Source: Prinia subflava (Eukaryota > Chordata > Aves > Passeriformes > Cisticolidae). Taken from it: 64,000 nucleotides of DNA. How positions within the stretch are numbered: position 1 is the stretch's first letter; every line of letters starts with the position of its first letter. Location: NCBI RefSeq assembly GCF_021018805.1, contig NC_086254.1:2343001-2407000 (forward strand). The letters are read 5' to 3'. The notes beneath the pieces are model-generated. The model saw only the letters and a program-made list of their open reading frames with translations, was not told the origin of the DNA and ran no database searches. The position numbers and the translations under genes were made by a program. Positions 1 through 12,131 of this stretch are shown one piece after another.

Positions 1-640
1 CAAGGGAAAATGAACAGTAATTCAGTTTCTGGGAAGCATGAACGGGGAGGTGGAATCGTGAATGGAGAGGCGTTTTCCTGATAGTGCGGTGAGATCCATA
101 TCATACCTGATAGCTGGGTCATTGTTCACAGTTCCACCTGTCTCCGGGTCCACCTTCCTTTCTGTTGTTTATTTTGTATTTCCCGGGTTCCAGCAGGAGT
201 ATTGTTCATCCTGAATTCCTGGCAGAGGCAGTTGTTCATCCTAAAATCCGTTTGCCTCAAGCCTGACTGGCTTTCTCATTTTATTTTACAGAACATTTCT
301 TAAATTACATTTTATATGCACAATAAACACAAATTATTTCATGTCATTTATTACACTCATCAAATGATCTTCTGAGCTGCACACAGGTTTGTGTCAGCAG
401 GGGCACGTGTGTCCTCAGAGGTGAGCCAACACACGGGGCCTGTCCTGCAGGGGATGGAGGGACTGACAAGCAAACAGGGCGCAGGGATCCCGGGCAGCAC
501 AGCCCCACCGTGCCCGACAGGATTCAGGATTCCTGCAGGTCACTGGCACAGCGAGGGGCTGTCACACCTGGGGGTGGCACTCGTCAGTGACAGCCCCTGT
601 GCCAGCCGGGAGGGGTGGCTGTTTGCAGGCGAAACAGGCA
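1..640. other. Unique noncoding stretch
   Basis: No gene or recognisable mobile element is visible. The only small structure is the word TTGTTCATCCT, present twice about 30 bases apart near 202 and 232, as if from a local duplication. An open frame at 391-687 has no recognisable domain and looks like chance. The right edge leads into the LTR-like block that follows. Confidence 0.5.
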
Positions 641-649
641 GACAGGTGC

Positions 650-1350
650 TCTGGTGGATACAGAAAGTTAAAACTTTTTTTTACTAGTAGCACAAGTATA
701 CTAGGAGTATAAGTATGTATCCTATAAGGTTCATTTCAATCTGTAATTAAGTATGTTTTTAAGTGGTCCTTATGGTTGTGTGCAGTTACAAATTTTTACT
801 GTTGTAATGTTGTTAAATTGTTTGTTGGCTAGAGTTGCTACCTATAGTTTCAAGTAGATACAGGAACTTTTGCACCGTTATAGTCCTCAGGTTATTTCAG
901 TAGTGATAAGCTTGCCAGGAAAAGACACCAAAGAGAGAAGGGATCATCTCTTTGAGCAGCTGAGGGATGGAAACCCAGAGCCTCCATTGGTGAATACAAC
1001 TAACCAATCAAGTCATGGCGGGAAGAAATGATTGGTGTACAGAGCACCCCGACAACGACCAATGGGAGCGGAGGAAATGCACCAATCACGGGAAGGATCC
1101 AAAACGGACCAATCGCTGAGGAGACTGAATCTATAAAAGAGACTGGCCACCCTCAGGAGGGGCTGTTCCCTCACGAACTGAGGGCTCTGAGGGGTGCCCT
1201 GTATATAGGTATTGGTATTGCTCTGGCTCGCTGTGAGAGGCTGGGATTAGCCAAGCCTCCAGTTCCTGTAGCTGTTTTGTATCAATAAATGATTGGTCTT
1301 CTTCTTTTTAACACCTCTTGATTTTCTGCCTCGGTTTTGATACATTTGTA
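650..1350 (+). mobile_element. Endogenous retrovirus LTR (probably solo)
   Basis: The block has the order expected of an LTR on the plus strand. Six CCAAT or ATTGG boxes lie at 986, 1004, 1031, 1059, 1082 and 1109. A TATAAAAG box follows at 1132-1139 and an AATAAA poly(A) signal at 1284-1289, so U3, R and U5 are readable in order. Outer edges are uncertain. The word ACAGGTGC occurs at 642-649 and 1351-1358 and could be a target-site duplication, but the enclosed ends are not the usual TG and CA. No retroviral gene follows, which fits a solo LTR. The family is not identified. Confidence 0.6.
986..1139 (+). promoter_or_regulatory. LTR promoter: six CCAAT boxes and a TATA box
   Basis: Six exact CCAAT pentamers (two inverted) start at 986, 1004, 1031, 1059, 1082 and 1109, followed by TATAAAAG at 1132. 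Spacings are 18, 27, 28, 23 and 27 bases. CCAAT is the core site of the trimeric factor NF-Y, and clustered sites occur in strong LTR promoters such as human LTR12 (known). NF-Y binding at this copy is inference. Transcription would start near 1160. Confidence 0.6.
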
Positions 1351-1358
1351 ACAGGTGC

Positions 1359-3330
1359 CATCAATCCAGCCTCAGCCCAGCCAGGTCCTGCCCCGAGTCC
1401 CCGGGATTCAGAGCATCAGTACCAGCTACAGCCTGGAACTGCCTGTCCTCCTTAAAAGCCACTTCTGCATGCAGGTTCTGGCTGAAGGAATTGCTGTGTC
1501 CCTGCATGGCCACTATCCCTGGAAGAGAAGTGTGCCTAATGGGGGAGAAGGGTAATCTCATTTGATATGAAATTATATTAGTGACAGTTCATTCCTGGCA
1601 CTGCTGAGAGGGCTGGGAGGACTGGATGGTGCTTTCATGGTACTTACTGATCCAAAAGTAAAGAACTGGAGAAGCAAATGTCACCAGGCTATGGGCCATG
1701 GGGAATGGGGAGAGAGCAGCAGGAGCACGTGGGGATGAGGCCAGGCACCATCAACAGCCCAGCACACAGATGGGAAAGGAGAAAAAAGGGCAGCTATCCC
1801 CCAGGGCAGGGATGAAGATGAGCAGAGGAATAGGAAAAGGAGTGGACAGCAGCGGGCCCTGCTTAGTTATTCCAGGGTGAAGACATTTCCTGTAGCTCAG
1901 GGGCTGGCACCCACTGCCTCTGCTTTGCCCCAGCCAAACGCCAGGCTCAGGCAGGACAGACACACCACACATCTCTCTCCTGTTGCATTTTTTCACGAGA
2001 CACTTCCACTGAATGGAGAGCCAGCAATTTGTATACAACACTGTAGGGCAATCAGCACTGTAGAACGGAGTCTGTGCACCCTGATAAAGACCTCAGAAAC
2101 AGCCTACACCAGGTCATTGCCAGATTTCTGAAACAAAAGCTCTTCATCTGGTTCTTTGTTGTGTAGCACCAGCCTCCTGGCAGGCAGGGCAGGATGGGCA
2201 GAAAGCACCAGCACACCCTGTCAAAGGACACCTCTGGCCTCACCAAAGCTTCAACCCTTGGGTATGGGTGCACCGGTGAAAACTGGTGCAGGTGTTTGTG
2301 GCCAGCCAGACACACCTCCATCCCTGCAAGGCTGCCAGCAAGGCAGGGGTCTGAGCCAGCTCAGAGATGATGGCTGGGGACCAGCCATGGGAAAGATGCT
2401 CCCAGTGCAGAGCAGGAAGGAACTCTGCTCCTGGGTCCATGGACTGACCCTTGCCTTGTTCCTGCTGTCAGAACATAACACCTGCACTGTCTTTTGACAA
2501 ACAGATCGATAATTAGTTATTTCTGCTTAAAAGCAGCAATAAAGTACATTATATGTGGTTTATTACTTACAGTTAGTAATACAATAAAATAACATCAACT
2601 GGCCTTAAAGATTTTTGGAGCTGAGATTGCTCAGATAAGAATCCATTTTGCACACTGAAGTATTCCAGGGAGTGGGAAATGACACTGCTTCCGCCTTCAA
2701 GTGTCCAGGGGGCAGGAGCCCTCATGAGGTGCCCTTGCCCTGGCCATGGTGGTGCTGAGCTGCAGCTCCTGGCAGAGCAGCACATCCTGCAGGGCTGGGT
2801 TGCCCCTGGGCTTGGGTGTGAGAGCTCTCACATCAACTGCTTTGTTGCAGGAGGTGCTGAAGCAGCCAAATGGACTGAAACACAGCCAGGCCTGGCATTC
2901 CCCAGGAGCAGAGGCAGTCTCTCACTTTCTTTTCCAGCCTTGTCCTTGCTGACAGCTCTGCGGCATCAAATGTCAGAAATGTCTTGTTCCCTTCTGCTCA
3001 GAACGGAGAGGTTTGCTCTGCCCACAGTGATGTCCCATCCTCTCTTTCTACCACTCTCTAATCTCCTCCTGCTCACTTCAGGCTGACTGTGGTCAATAGA
3101 CTCTTTCTTTCTTGTGGCAGCCTGACTGACTTTGCCACAAGCTCAACAAAAAAAAACCGGGGTAGATTTCTTTTGCTTAATGCTTTCAACTGGCTCAAAG
3201 TGGGCCTGAGGACCCCCAGAGCTAGCACAGGAGATCATCACAGACCTCAGTGGTTTCTATCAGAAAGCTGAACACACACTGCATCTCCCATTTCCCCCTG
3301 TGTTGAGTGGGCTGGTGGAGGAAAAGCCAC
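1359..3330. other. Unique noncoding stretch
   Basis: No repeat family, RNA gene or coding exon is recognised. Overlapping open frames on both strands (for example 1751-2041 minus, 2156-2497 plus, 2679-3086 plus) are short, occupy several frames at once and show no domain. A 60-base AT-rich island lies near 2500-2600. Confidence 0.5.
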
Positions 3331-3408
3331 TTTCCATTTCCATGGTTTCCATTTCCATTTCCATTTCCATGGTTTCCATTTCCAGGGTCTCCATTCCCAT
3401 TTCCAGGG
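3331..3408. repeat. TTTCCA hexamer repeat (degenerate)
   Basis: Tandem TTTCCA units are interrupted by TGG and GGG insertions, giving a 12-18 base higher-order pattern. The period is a multiple of three, so it keeps frames open on both strands: a Phe-Pro rich frame on plus and an Asn-Gly-His rich frame on minus. Both are products of the repeat, not evidence of a gene. Confidence 0.8.
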
Positions 3409-6400
3409 TTATGTCCTATTGAAGGCACAGCTGTGACCCACCTGCCCACAGAAGGGGCAGCTTGCTGTCCACACTCACGCTGTGCCACTGCCACAAAAGC
3501 TGCCAAGTCCAGCTCTGCCTGTTCAGCCACTTGCAAAGCTCACAGAGCTCTCCATCTGTGCCTTCACACACAGTTATAAAACCTGGATTTGTTTTTTTCC
3601 CCATGCTCCCACCAAGGTGAGAAATAAAGCTCTGCCCCTCTCGTTGGGCATGCAGAGGTCAGCCACAGCCTGTGCTCCCTGCTTGTAGAGCCCACTGAAC
3701 ATGTGCCGTGGAAGTGATAAGCATCAAAGAAATTATATCTTAAAATGCTGTTTATTGGCATGCCATTTCAGGACAAAGAGATTTTTTCCTTCCTCCATGT
3801 TATCACAGATATCACAAGAGGAACAGACCAATTAGGGCTATTCCCTGAGCCATTCCCTCAAGGGTTTTGTGCAGGGCAATGTATTACAGGAAAGCAGCAC
3901 TGTTTGTACTCTAAATCATTTGTACCTGTGTTGAAATACTGCTGAATCAATTCCTTGTGCTGGGAACAATCCCCACAGGATCCATCTGGGAACCAAGGGC
4001 ATGTGGATGGGTTCTGAGTATTGGGTTCATGGTCCTTGCCATGGCCTGATGTTTCTCTCCTGCCATCACAACACCCTTGCTGCAGCATCATGACAAACAT
4101 GTTATTTTGGTCACATTCCTCCACCAAAGACACCTGGGGGGATTCTTCTGTGGCAATTAGAGTGGGACATCATGATTTTACTGTAAATTGGAGCCAAAAC
4201 ATCTACAGAAAGTGGAATCCATTGAGGCAGAAAGAAGGGGACACGCTCAGGTGTGTTGTTAGGACAGACTGGTTTTGCTTGCTCATCCCTAATAAAGCAG
4301 CTGCCTGTGCTGTTCCACCCAGGTGGCCACGAGGTGCTTTCTGGGGTTTGCCCAATGCTGAGGAGTTTCATCTGGGCTCTGCTGGGCCATGGCCAGGTCT
4401 CTGGACCGAGAGAAGATGAGTTTAATGTGTTGCTTCCTAAAACAGGGCTTGGTCCATGCAGGGCCAGAATTTCCTTACAGGAACCTCCTCTGTTCCACCA
4501 GCAAAACCCCATCAGCTGAGCTGTGCATGGAACATCCTGAGGCTGTCCTAGGCCAAGGGAGCAGGAAGGCAGATCCTGTAGAGCATAAGAATTGCCCGAG
4601 GAACATACTGCAGGGCACAGCAGGGCTGCATTAGGGTGTTTATGGTTCTTCAAGGATAATTGCACAAGCAGAGCCAGCCAGCCAGAAAGAGCCTTTAGAG
4701 CACCACATAACCCCAAAAGTCCCAGAGCAATTTAAAGGCAGATGGAGGGCACACAGTTGTGGTTTGGGTGGGGAAAGGAGACTGCCACGTTGAAACAGAG
4801 GTGCAGAGGAGCCAGGCCAGGCTGAAGGTGCCCCTCAGGCCAGCTCAGGATCCTGCTGGGTCCCTGCAGAGACACAGTGTTGAGCAGGGCAATATAGCAG
4901 GCATCACACCCCACTTATGTACCTCAGCAGCGCCAGAGGCAGGGCCCATTGGCCACTTCCTCATCTCTTTTCACAAATCACTGCTCACAGTTTGGGATGG
5001 TGCCACTGATCTCTGTTCTGCTCACCAGCAGCTGCCCCACACACCCACTCCCATGGATCACCCCCTGCACTCGCCACATTTCCCTCCCACAGGGACCAGG
5101 CTCTTGCAGGGGTTTGTGCTGTGTTTTTAATTACAGGCTTTGATATGAAATGCTCCTGAATATGTGCTAGAGCAGCACTTTGCTCCCACCCCCTTCCAGC
5201 CTTTCTTGGTATCAGAGGCCAAACCACAATGAGGGAAATTTTTTGTTCCATATCTTTACGGTGCTTCTTCCAGTAGCACATAAAACAAATTAGCCACTTA
5301 GGCCATTATTAGGCACTTATGGCCTTTTGATGTTTATGATTTATAACAGCAATTTGCACTTATGTAGCACATTTCAGTTGAGGCTAATACAGCAATGATA
5401 GCACTTTGCATTGCAGTCGCGTCCTCCCGCCCCAGCTCCAGAGAGCTTTGGGAGACCACGCTGGGCACAACAGCAGGGAGCTCCTGCAGGGTGCCAGGAG
5501 TCCTGTGCTGCTGGGCATCTCTCCATCTCTCCATCTCACCCCCCCAGACTGGCATCCATGCTCAGGGCCAGCCTGGCTGGCCAGGCACTGTGGCCCTGGT
5601 AGAGGAAAATGCTGAAGAACAGGCTCTGCAGTCCACAAGAGCTGCTTCAGCTCTGTGGCAGACACAGGAGAGTCTGGTTTTCCCTCAGCTGCTGTTTTCA
5701 GCTGCTCTTCCAGCAGCAATAACAAGCTTGTTTCTTTGTGTGAGCAGATGCTCCAGCCAAGGCTGGGCAGGGAGGGTCATCTGGGCACCCCTGTGCCTGG
5801 GCTGGGCTGCAGAGCTCAGAGCAGGGCCAGCACCTGCAGGGATGCTGCTGTTCCCTCACATGTGGCACCTGGGATGTGTTCCTGGTGTTTGGGTGCCCAG
5901 CCCCAGCACAGCTCAGCTCGCAGGAGCCTCGTGCACTGCTGAGCACACACTCAAAAGGAGTCAAGCTCTCCTGGCCTCTTCAGAGACAGAAACCCAAAGC
6001 CTAGTGAAATATGGCAGGAATTCTTGGCTCTAGGCATGGTTTATATCCCAGAGCAGGCTGAGTGCTCCCATACAGAACCTCAGCCCACCGTCACCTGCAG
6101 CGTTTGCTCTCTGTGGATTTACAGGTGACTTGGAAAGAGTTATCTGCCTGTCCTAGGATCTTATTTTCTCCCTCAGTTTTGGCATCTTGCTGCAGGTAAA
6201 TTTAGCTCAGTGAGGAGACCCAGGAATGCGTGATCCCAGCTGGGGCACAGGGAGGTGGAGCTGGGCTGTCTGCTCCAGGCTTGGATGCTTTCCCCTGCAG
6301 AGGGGGCGAGGGGAGTGATTTGTCTGGGTCTTGGTTCCCTCAGCTGAGACAGGGGTACTTCCTTGTTTCTTCACAAGGATGCTCTCACAGGTCTTGTTAC

Positions 6401-9400
6401 TTCTTTGTGGGCTGAAAACCTCACAAGGTTCTGACCGAGGGGCAAAGCCAGCTGGAGTTTGCTGCAGAGGGTGGAAGATGGGAGGGCAGGTGGAGGGTGC
6501 TGGAGCTGAGGCTGTTTCTGGCACTGTCTCCACATGGGCTGGGAATTGCAGGTTCTTTCACAATCCATGGATAAATGTCTCAGTACTCTTGCCACCTCCC
6601 AGCTGCCCCTCTGTTAGCTCCTGGGCACCCCCTTGGCTGCCTTCCCTCCTTGCACAGGCATGGGGAGATGCTCAGGCAGCAGAAACAAAGATGTTCTGAG
6701 CCAGTTCACCACAATACAGGTCTGACAAAAACTGCTAACGATGCAAACTCATTATCTGTAAACATGCCCTACTTCTTGGAGATGTTTTAGAAAATTAAAC
6801 ATGCTGTTGACTCAAAAGTTTACCTTTATGCAAATCAAAATGTCAACATCTGGCAAGAAGACTCATGGATTTTTTTTTCAGCCTGACTGTAGCAAGGGTC
6901 TGCCTTCTCTATTTTGGTTTTGCCCAGACACTCCTCATCATAATCATGCTAAGCACATCCTGAAGTGATTTTCCTGGTAAAGGCAAGTGTAGAGATCTAA
7001 ACATTAAATGCTCTTTCAAAGCCACCAGGAATATCAGTGTTTGCTTGTTTTCCTGTCCGTAACAGATGCTGGCATTCAGCATTTGGAGTGCCTGCGGAAA
7101 AAAGAAAAAACAAAGATTGCCACGACAAGGTTAGCAAATGACAGTTATTTGTCAGTAAATCTCTTTCCCTGCAGTGAGGCTGCAGTTTGTGAATGGGAGC
7201 TCCTGGCTCCCTGTGTGCCTGTGCACAGAGGGGCCCTGGTGGCACACAGTGACAGGCAGGGCTTGCTCAGAGCCACCGTGTCACCCCATCCACAGCCTTT
7301 GGCACACTTCAGAGGGTGCTTGGGAGGAATCAGTAATGTCAGATATCGCCTGCAACAGACCCTCTGCTCACTGCCACTGGCACAGCCACTCAGGCCATAC
7401 AGTTCTAAGATCAGCATAACTCTGACAGGTTTAAGGGAGCTTTACGAGCTATTTAGGAGTAGACATATTCAGCCCCACACACACCTGCACATTCACACAG
7501 GGGATCCAGTGCCAAGCCCTGCCAGTGTAAGGCCCTTCTGTCTGTGCCCAGCACAACCTTCTGATGACCAACCCTGCACAGGAGTGATGCAGGAGTGCTC
7601 AAACATCCCCCACTGGCCTCACTTCCCCACTGTGGGCATTCTCCTTCCACCCCAGTCCCACACCATTCCCTCCTCCCCTGCCCTCCTGGATTTCCTCTCT
7701 CCTTCCGTTGCAGCCTGGAAATTAAAAATGCCAGCTTTTCATCAGCTTCCCTCCCTAAAGTGGGTCTCAACCATGGTACAGCTGCTTTCCTATTCCTTAT
7801 TAACCACCACACTCTTTCCTCTGGATTCCCTCTTGGGACAGACCTGCTGTTGGCACACTGAGCTCTCAGTCATGCCATGAGCACCAAGCCCTTCCCAAAA
7901 GCTGTGCTCCAATCATTTTCCAACCTGTGGGAAATGCAGGGGAAAGCAGCTCTTCTGTGCTGCTTGGCAATGTGCAATTAGCTTGAAGCACTGACGTATA
8001 AATAAAAAACAGTGGATGTGCACATAAACAAAATCTATTGCATCTTCTGCTTTCTGGAGTCAAGTGCTGTGCTGGGAAAACATTGCCTCTTCATCAAGTT
8101 TTATCTCTGGCAATCAATTCATTGGGCCAACCAAGAAGCTTTAGAGGAAAGACAGAGATTTTCCAAGTTTTGTTTTCAGAGCTGGCCAATCCTCTCCATC
8201 ACCCTGAAAATGGGGTTCTGAGCAAGACTGGGAAAATGCAACCCCAGTGGGGTCCTGCAGAGCTTTGGTGCTCCCTCCTTCCCCCAGCACATCCCAAGAC
8301 TTACCATGGGGTTCCAGTCACATTCCTGCCACCACTGCCAGGACAGGACATTGCCAGCCCCCACAGCATCCCTGGGCTGTGGGTCAGCAGAGGGTTTAGT
8401 GCAGAAGCACCGCAGAAGGAAAAACATTGCTGCCAAGGGTTTACAGGCTGATGTTTTGGTAGCGAGAGTTATTTTTTCCCCTCATGGCTATAAATCTCTA
8501 GGTTACATTCTTCTCAGTGCCACAGGGAAAATGCTCTTTTATGAGAAAGGCAAAGAGTGGAGTGAGGGAGCTGATGAGGGATATCACCCTTAGAGGAGGC
8601 TGGGGACACACTGGAGCAGTCAGGAAGACTTTGGGCCAGCTGCAGAATTGATTTTGCCTTTCTCAGACACGAAACCTGCCCCAGACACTGGCTGGCTGTT
8701 GGCTGGGCACAGGCTGGTCTCGCCAGGGGCATGGGGGCTGTGCTGCAGAACAGAGGATGCAGTGATGTGCTGCAGCCCTGGCCATGAGCGCTGCCTCTTC
8801 CCCCTGCTCTTCCCCAGGTGTTGGTGTCAGCCCCAGGGGCCATGGCCTGGCCTGAACAGCCCCTTGGTGACTTCCAACAGGGCACTTTGGGGTTGGGTTA
8901 GGCCAGAAGAGGCAGAACTGGCCACATATCCCCGCTGGCTTCGCCAGAGTTCCTGTGGCTTTGCCAGACCTGATGGTTGTTATTGGTACTGGGCCATCCT
9001 TCAGCTGCCCTCAAACACTCCAGGTAAGAGCTGGGCTCAGGTGTGCTGAGGGTTTCTCACCCACACAGTCACCCCTGCCACTGCCCCTGGGGCTTGGGCT
9101 GAAACAGGAAATGATTCCCTAGTTCAGGGATCACCGTGAAGTTGTGTCCCCAGCTCTGGAAGGACACAGCTGCTGGCTCCCTCACCAGGGAGGATTGCTC
9201 ACTCATCACCCCCCTTTTCTTCCCTAGGCACCCAGGTTGGGGTGAGACTGGTGAGATTTGATGCTTTTTCCCCAAACCCTGAGGATGCAGTCCAGTGACA
9301 GGTTAAAATTCCTTTGCCACCACAAGACCTGGCAAAGGGCTTTCCTCTGCAACACCTGGTACAGTCCCAGAATAACATGGGCACAGGTGCTGGAACTGTA

Positions 9401-10660
9401 AGAAAAAGCATTAGAAGGTATCACAGTGCAAAAAAACTGCAAGAGAAGATGAGGCAGGAGCTGCAATAAGCAATATTTGGAGGACTTCCCTTCTCCAACA
9501 GTGTGTATGTAGCAGCACTGTGCTGATCCTGAAGCTGGGTAATTCCCCTGATGGATGATTTCTGTTGTGGTGGCAAGGCAAGCTCCAACTAACCCACTGA
9601 ACTTGCAGGCAGGCTTTGAGCTATCTACCACAGCAGCTTTGGCAGTGAAAGCTGGCCCAGGGGGCCATGGAAGGAGCCAAAAAATGATGTTACCCATTGC
9701 CAAAGAAATACATCAGAGCACACACAGCCTCGCTGCCAGATCTACCTTGGGCCGGCCACAGCCAGGAGCTGCAGAGCTGGCCCTGTCACAAGAGCTGCTG
9801 CCAAATTACAGATGCAGGCAGATGAGGAGGAGGGTGGGCAGCCCAGGCCACAAGAGAGGCCATTGTGGGGCTGGCAGGGAGCTCGTGCCAGGCTCCTTTG
9901 TCAACCCCTGCCACTCAGGGAGGGACAAGAGTTGAGAAAGGCTCCCCAGTGAAAGGATCATCATTCTGTGTGTGTGAAATGCAGTTTGCAGTTGGGCTGG
10001 GCTGATGGGATTCAAATGCAACTTGTTGTACCAGCACTCCAAATAGAAAGCCTTGTAAGGAAGAACTCTTAAAATCCTCCACTGGAGATATTGTGGCTGT
10101 CTCACTCAAAGGGAGGTGGAAGGTGAGGGTGGCTCAGAAAGAGGGATGGGGAAAACAGAAAAGGAAGCATAGAGGATTCTATTATGCAGAAACTATATCC
10201 TAGAAAAGTCTGTAAACTAAACTGTACCCCAGGAAAGCACAAGACTGGCAGTTATCCTGTGAAACCCCTCATTCTGCATTGTGTCAGGGTAGAAACTGGA
10301 ATCTTAAAGGTTTACCTGTCTTCTAGGAATTGGGCTGGGACACAGCTGAGAAGCTGCTATGCTTAGACTTGCTCTCTTTACAGCCTGGGCCTCCAAATCA
10401 CTCAGGGCAAATATTTTTCCATCCATATATGATAACACTCATAAACATAATCATAAATGTGCGACCCTTGGGACTGTCTTGACCTCAAAAGGATTGTGAT
10501 TTTGTTTTGCTGTTTAGTTTCAAGCAAGGAGAGATTATACCATGGAGCTTAGTAGAGCTGGGCTGCCTCTTAGATTTATAATCCTCCCTTTGCTTTATGC
10601 TCAGGATGAACGTGACACTGTTCCCAGCCCCTGGCACCCCTGGTGCTCAAGGCCTCCAAT
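3409..10660. other. Long unique noncoding stretch
   Basis: About 7 kb without a recognisable CR1, LTR, microsatellite or RNA gene. The longest open frame (7008-7880, plus, 290 codons) has no recognisable domain, mixed low-complexity composition and competing frames on the other strand. Other frames (4111-4716 minus, 5395-6033 plus, 9224-9703 minus) are similar. I read the region as intergenic or intronic; single short exons cannot be excluded by eye. Confidence 0.5.
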
Positions 10661-10880
10661 TCTGCAAAGCACTTAAGCACATGCTTAGCACCAGGACTAG
10701 CACATCAAGCACGTGCTCATGTTTCCTTGACTTAACTGGGATTAGCACGTGCACTGGGGAGCTGGAAAGGGTCTGAGGAGGTGTCTGCAGTGCCTGGCTG
10801 GGAGCTTGTGTCAACAGCTTCTGCAGAGCAGGAGACACAATTGACCACATCCTTCAAATCAAGCATGTGCTCAAGTTACC
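10661..10880. repeat. Decayed palindromic repeat (ancient amniote type)
   Basis: An arm containing CTTAAGCACATGCTTAG at 10672-10688 is matched in reverse complement, with three mismatches, by TCAAGCATGTGCTCAAG at 10859-10875. Between them lies AGCACGTGCT, itself a perfect palindrome, at about 10708-10717. From memory, the AAGCACATGCTTAA core resembles an old palindromic interspersed repeat common in reptile and bird introns. The sequence shows only the inverted arms; the family call is recollection. Confidence 0.45.
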
Positions 10881-11201
10881 TGTTCAAATTGATTCTCATT
10901 CTGTTACTGCAGGGCAGCAACAGACACCACATCTTCAGGGAAGGTCCTCAAATAGCAGGGAACCAGCCCCAAGACCAGCAGGAGGCTCAAGGGGAGCAGG
11001 GTACTGGATTGGTCCAGGGGATGCTGAATACAAAAGCTCTGTGGGAAACTTTGTTTCTCAACATGTTTATCCCTCTTGAAAAAAACCTCCTCTCTCTGCA
11101 ACTGCAGTAGAAGCTGATCCAGACTATCTTTTGGCCTTTCTGAAGCTTAAGCCTGGTTTACTTTGCATTTTCCTGTCTAACAGCTGTCTAACATCCTAGA
11201 T
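10881..11201. other. Short unique spacer
   Basis: Unique sequence between the palindromic repeat and the CR1 that follows. Nothing specific is recognised. Confidence 0.5.
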
Positions 11202-11610
11202 AATTCACAGAGGTACGGGATGGTTTGGGTTGGAAGTGATCTTGAAGATCATCTCACCCCATCCCCTGGCGTGGCAGGGACACGTTCCTCTGTCCCAGGC
11301 TGCTCCAAGCTCTGTCCAACCTTGCCTTGGGCACTGCCAGGGATCCAGGGGTAGCCACATCTTCCCTGTGCCAGGGCCTGCCCACCCTCCCAGGGAACAA
11401 TTCCTGCTCAATATCCCATCCATCCCTGTCCTCTGGCAGTGGGAGCCATTCCCTGTGTCCTGTCCCTCCATTCCTGTCCCAGTCCCTCTCCAGCTGCCTC
11501 AGAGCCCCCTCAGGCACTGGAAGAGGCTCTGAGGTCTCCCTGGAGCCTCCTCTAGGCTGAGCAGACTCAGCTCTCTCAGCCTGTCTCTATAGCAGAGCTG
11601 CTCCATAGCA
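11202..11610 (-). mobile_element. CR1 LINE, 3' fragment
   Basis: Read on minus, this is the 3' part of a chicken-repeat-1 (CR1) non-LTR retrotransposon: the stretch after the reverse transcriptase gene, ending in the tail where plus-strand sequence begins around GGTTTGGGTTGGAAG. The same block, with the GGCACTGCCAGGGATCCAGG core, recurs across this window. The copy is 5' truncated as usual for CR1 and carries no intact ORF2. The open frames across it are artefacts. Confidence 0.9.
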
Positions 11611-12131
11611 TAGGTAGCTTCTGATAGTTTCACCTTGTAGTAACTTCCACCCCAGACATAAAATTCACATTTAACCATTTAACCAGTGCCATAAAGACAT
11701 CAGCCTTCCTTGCCCAATGTGTGAGAGTTAGCTGTGGGCACCAGTATCCCTGGTGCACCTCTCTGAGCTACACTTGTGTGTGTGTGTGCTTTATTTTTGT
11801 GTTTATGGATGGCTTCAAGTAGAGATACAAAATACCAGAGCAGTACTTTCTAGCATCTGCTCTGTTTGATTTAGAAATCAGCTGTTACATGACCCATAAA
11901 ATACATGAAGCCTCGTGACCCCTCACCTTCTCCTGTGGGGACCCTTTGAAGTTTAATAGAAGTGGAAGTTGGGAGCCTTTCCCCTTGCTGGGCAGATTAA
12001 TGCCACCTCACTTGTTAAAAAGGCATGTCCACCTTTTTTCATCATGTAAGAAACTAATACATGTCAGATTTAGCTGGAAGTGGCCAATGGTCCTAGAGGC
12101 AGATGCACAGTGTGTGGTACCCCGAGGCTGG
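11611..12131. other. Unique noncoding spacer
   Basis: No gene is seen. A short (TG)n run lies near 11774-11788. The last five bases, GCTGG at 12127-12131, are the left copy of the target-site duplication of the next element. Confidence 0.5.

Noticed and set aside
642..1358. ACAGGTGC direct repeat as a proven target duplication of the first LTR
   Set aside because: The enclosed ends are not TG and CA, and 8 bp is longer than usual for ERV integrases. It is kept only as a possible boundary hint.
3222..3579. Phe-Pro rich and Asn-Gly rich frames
   Set aside because: Both come from the TTTCCA hexamer repeat read on either strand.
7008..7880. 290-codon open frame on plus
   Set aside because: No recognisable domain or signal, competing frames on the other strand, and mixed low-complexity composition. 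It fits a chance frame in unique noncoding DNA.
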